Source: Rhizobium sp. NFR03 (GTDB lineage Bacteria > Pseudomonadota > Alphaproteobacteria > Rhizobiales > Rhizobiaceae). From it: 64,000 bases of DNA. How positions within the stretch are numbered: the stretch's first letter is position 1; every line of letters starts with the position of its first letter. Location of the stretch: NCBI RefSeq assembly GCF_900111275.1, contig NZ_FOGR01000005.1, forward strand, positions 62,001-126,000, in the 5' to 3' direction. The notes under the pieces were generated by a model. The model was not told where the DNA came from. It worked only from the letters and a program-made list of their open reading frames with translations, and ran no database searches. This document shows, piece by piece, positions 62,744-64,000 of this stretch. A program made the translations under genes and the position numbers.

Positions 62744-63193
62744 ATGCAACCGTCATCATCAAATCCGTTGCCTTGCCTCGACGCGCTCAAGGCGCAGGCG
62801 AAGCGACTTCGATCTTCCCTTGCCGCTCGCGGTATCGATATGTCCCACTCCCGTGCGCTGGAAACGGTCGCCGAGCAATATGGCTTTCGGGACTGGAATA
62901 CGCTGCATGCCAGTGTTGGAAACCGGCCGCCGCTCGATCCCTATCAACTGGGTTCGCGCGTGCGTGGCTTCTATCTCGGCCAGCCATTCGAGGCGCAGGT
63001 TCTCGGTGTGCAGGCGCTGACGGCGCAGGCGGGGCAATACCGGTTGACGCTTGATCTCGACGAACCTGTCGATGTCGTGACCTTCGAGAGCTTCTCGGCG
63101 TTCCGCAAGCGGGTTCACTGCACGATCGACGCCTCCGGGCGAACGGCGGCGAAGACGTCGGACGGCAGGCCGCATGTCGAGTTGCTATGGTAA
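62744..63193 (+). CDS. Small glyoxalase-related (Glyoxalase_8-type) protein
   Basis: 149 residues from ATG 62744 (SD GGAGAG 8 bases before). The N-terminal part LDALKAQAKRLRSSLAARG...SHSRALETVAEQYGFRDWNTLHA is the short helical module seen in proteins annotated 'glyoxalase-related'; the rest is beta-rich (YRLTLDLDEPVDVVTFESF). No catalytic residues can be named. Upstream ATGs at 62681 and 62693 lack an SD. Confidence 0.8.
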   Translation: MQPSSSNPLPCLDALKAQAKRLRSSLAARGIDMSHSRALETVAEQYGFRDWNTLHASVGNRPPLDPYQLGSRVRGFYLGQPFEAQVLGVQALTAQAGQYRLTLDLDEPVDVVTFESFSAFRKRVHCTIDASGRTAAKTSDGRPHVELLW

Positions 63194-63272
63194 GGCGTCA
63201 CGTTGACGTGAGGGCGGCGCGAGAGGCGCGCCGCTACCTTGCGGCACGGCCGAGAATGCCTACCTCGGTTTC

Positions 63273-64000
63273 ATGAAATCGATCTCTTCCACATCCGCCC
63301 TCGCGCTCGCTCTGTCGGGCATTCTCGGCTGTTCCCCGGCCTTTGCTCAGACGACGGCCGCTCCGGCTGCTGCCGCAACCTCTCTGGACACGACGCGACT
63401 GTCGAGCGTGCTGAACGACGCCGCCCGTCTCTCGCCATTGGAAACAGTCGTCGTCGCCCGCAACGGGCAGATCGTCACCGAACGGGGTTACCGGTCGAAC
63501 AAGACGACGGAGAGCACCAATATCAAATCGGCCTCCAAGACCATCATTTCCGCCTTGGTCGGAATCGCGATCGAGAAAGGCTTGCTGACCGGCGTCGATC
63601 AGCCGATTGCGCCGATTCTTTCGCGGGATCTGCCGGCCGATCCGGATCCGCGTCTGGCAAGGATCACCATCGGCAACCTCCTGTCCATGCAGGCGGGGCT
63701 GGACCGGATGTCCGGACCGGACTACGGGCGGTGGGTATCGAGCGGCAACTGGGTCCGGTTTGCGCTGGCTGCGGATTTCGTGGACGAACCCGGCGGGCAG
63801 ATGCTGTATTCGACCGGCTCGACGCATCTGCTCTCGGCCATTCTCACCAAGGTCGGGGGGAAATCGACGCTGGCGCTGGCCCGCGAGTGGTTTGCACCGG
63901 TCAAGGACTTCCGCATCGGAGCCTGGGAGCGTGATCCGCAAGGCGTCTATCTCGGTGGCAACCAGATGGCGATGAGCGCCCGTTCGCTGCTGGCCTTCGG
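63273..64000 (+). CDS. Serine hydrolase of the beta-lactamase/class C family (partial)
   Basis: 242 codons from ATG 63273 reach the window edge in frame; the C-terminus is outside. Signal peptide of about 25 residues (cleavage AFA-Q; the Cys at 20 makes a lipoprotein possible). Catalytic SxxK is SASK (Ser86, Lys89) in NIKSASKTIISAL, and the tyrosine triad member is probably Tyr179 in LYSTGS. Family members include esterases, D-aminopeptidases and 6-aminohexanoate-dimer hydrolases; no basis to choose. Confidence 0.88.
   Translation, partial: MKSISSTSALALALSGILGCSPAFAQTTAAPAAAATSLDTTRLSSVLNDAARLSPLETVVVARNGQIVTERGYRSNKTTESTNIKSASKTIISALVGIAIEKGLLTGVDQPIAPILSRDLPADPDPRLARITIGNLLSMQAGLDRMSGPDYGRWVSSGNWVRFALAADFVDEPGGQMLYSTGSTHLLSAILTKVGGKSTLALAREWFAPVKDFRIGAWERDPQGVYLGGNQMAMSARSLLAF

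Noticed and set aside
1-64000. CRISPR arrays, insertion sequences, prophage, tRNA or rRNA genes
   Set aside because: No regularly spaced repeats, transposase or integrase motifs, and no sequence with a tRNA or rRNA pattern were noticed.

Overview
The window is chromosomal-type DNA from an alphaproteobacterium of the Rhizobiaceae/Hyphomicrobiales. The basis is high GC, dense co-directional operons with 4-base stop/start overlaps, the aerobic cobF-M corrin cluster, a Pha-type multisubunit cation antiporter with fused A and B subunits, a PrsDE-like type I exporter, an EmrAB/RmrAB-like pump under TetR control, and an Odc2-like decarboxylase with a long leader. The genus cannot be fixed from sequence alone. 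No insertion sequence, prophage, CRISPR array, tRNA or rRNA is visible.

Layout. 1-7568: molybdate importer modABC (minus; modC runs off the left edge) with a ModE-like palindrome ahead of modA; ung (plus); an EamA exporter (minus); a PrsD/PrsE-like type I secretion pair (minus). 7817-15094: cobalamin cluster cobF-G-H-I-J-L-M on plus, with cobK on minus between cobJ and cobL. 15091-21112: phaAB-C-D-E-F-G antiporter operon (minus). 21532-28432 (minus): an outer-membrane efflux lipoprotein, an ATP-dependent DNA ligase with its beta-CASP nuclease partner, a nucleoside hydrolase and a DadA-like oxidase. 28661-34071: an unusual His/Glu/Ala-rich anchored protein (plus), then lysS, gltX and a TerC-family protein (minus). 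34223-38107: a TetR regulator divergent from emrAB, with two operator-like palindromes between them.

38232-50546 is a sugar-use region on plus: LacI-type regulator, xylB, xylA, a small leader-like ORF, a CUT2-type ABC importer (ATPase, permease, binding protein), a TIM-barrel isomerase/epimerase, a Gfo/Idh dehydrogenase, a small exported protein and a GH1 beta-glycosidase. Matching palindromic sites precede the regulator and the ABC genes; a different palindrome precedes the isomerase. 50655-54319 (minus): trhO, VOC protein, WYL regulator, CHAD and CYTH proteins. 54512-57232 (plus): KDPG aldolase, DUF533 protein, GNAT, small membrane protein. 57265-60019 (minus): nickel/cobalt exporter-like permease, DUF1007 protein, LysR regulator. 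60684-64000 (plus): Odc2-like decarboxylase behind a structured leader, GNAT, a small glyoxalase-related protein, and a serine hydrolase cut by the right edge.

Most of the window is well-known metabolism. The parts that look least explained are the His-rich protein at 28661, the regulatory layout of the sugar region (shared operators, coupled leader ORF, second palindrome), the orphan ligase/nuclease pair, and the structured leader of the decarboxylase.
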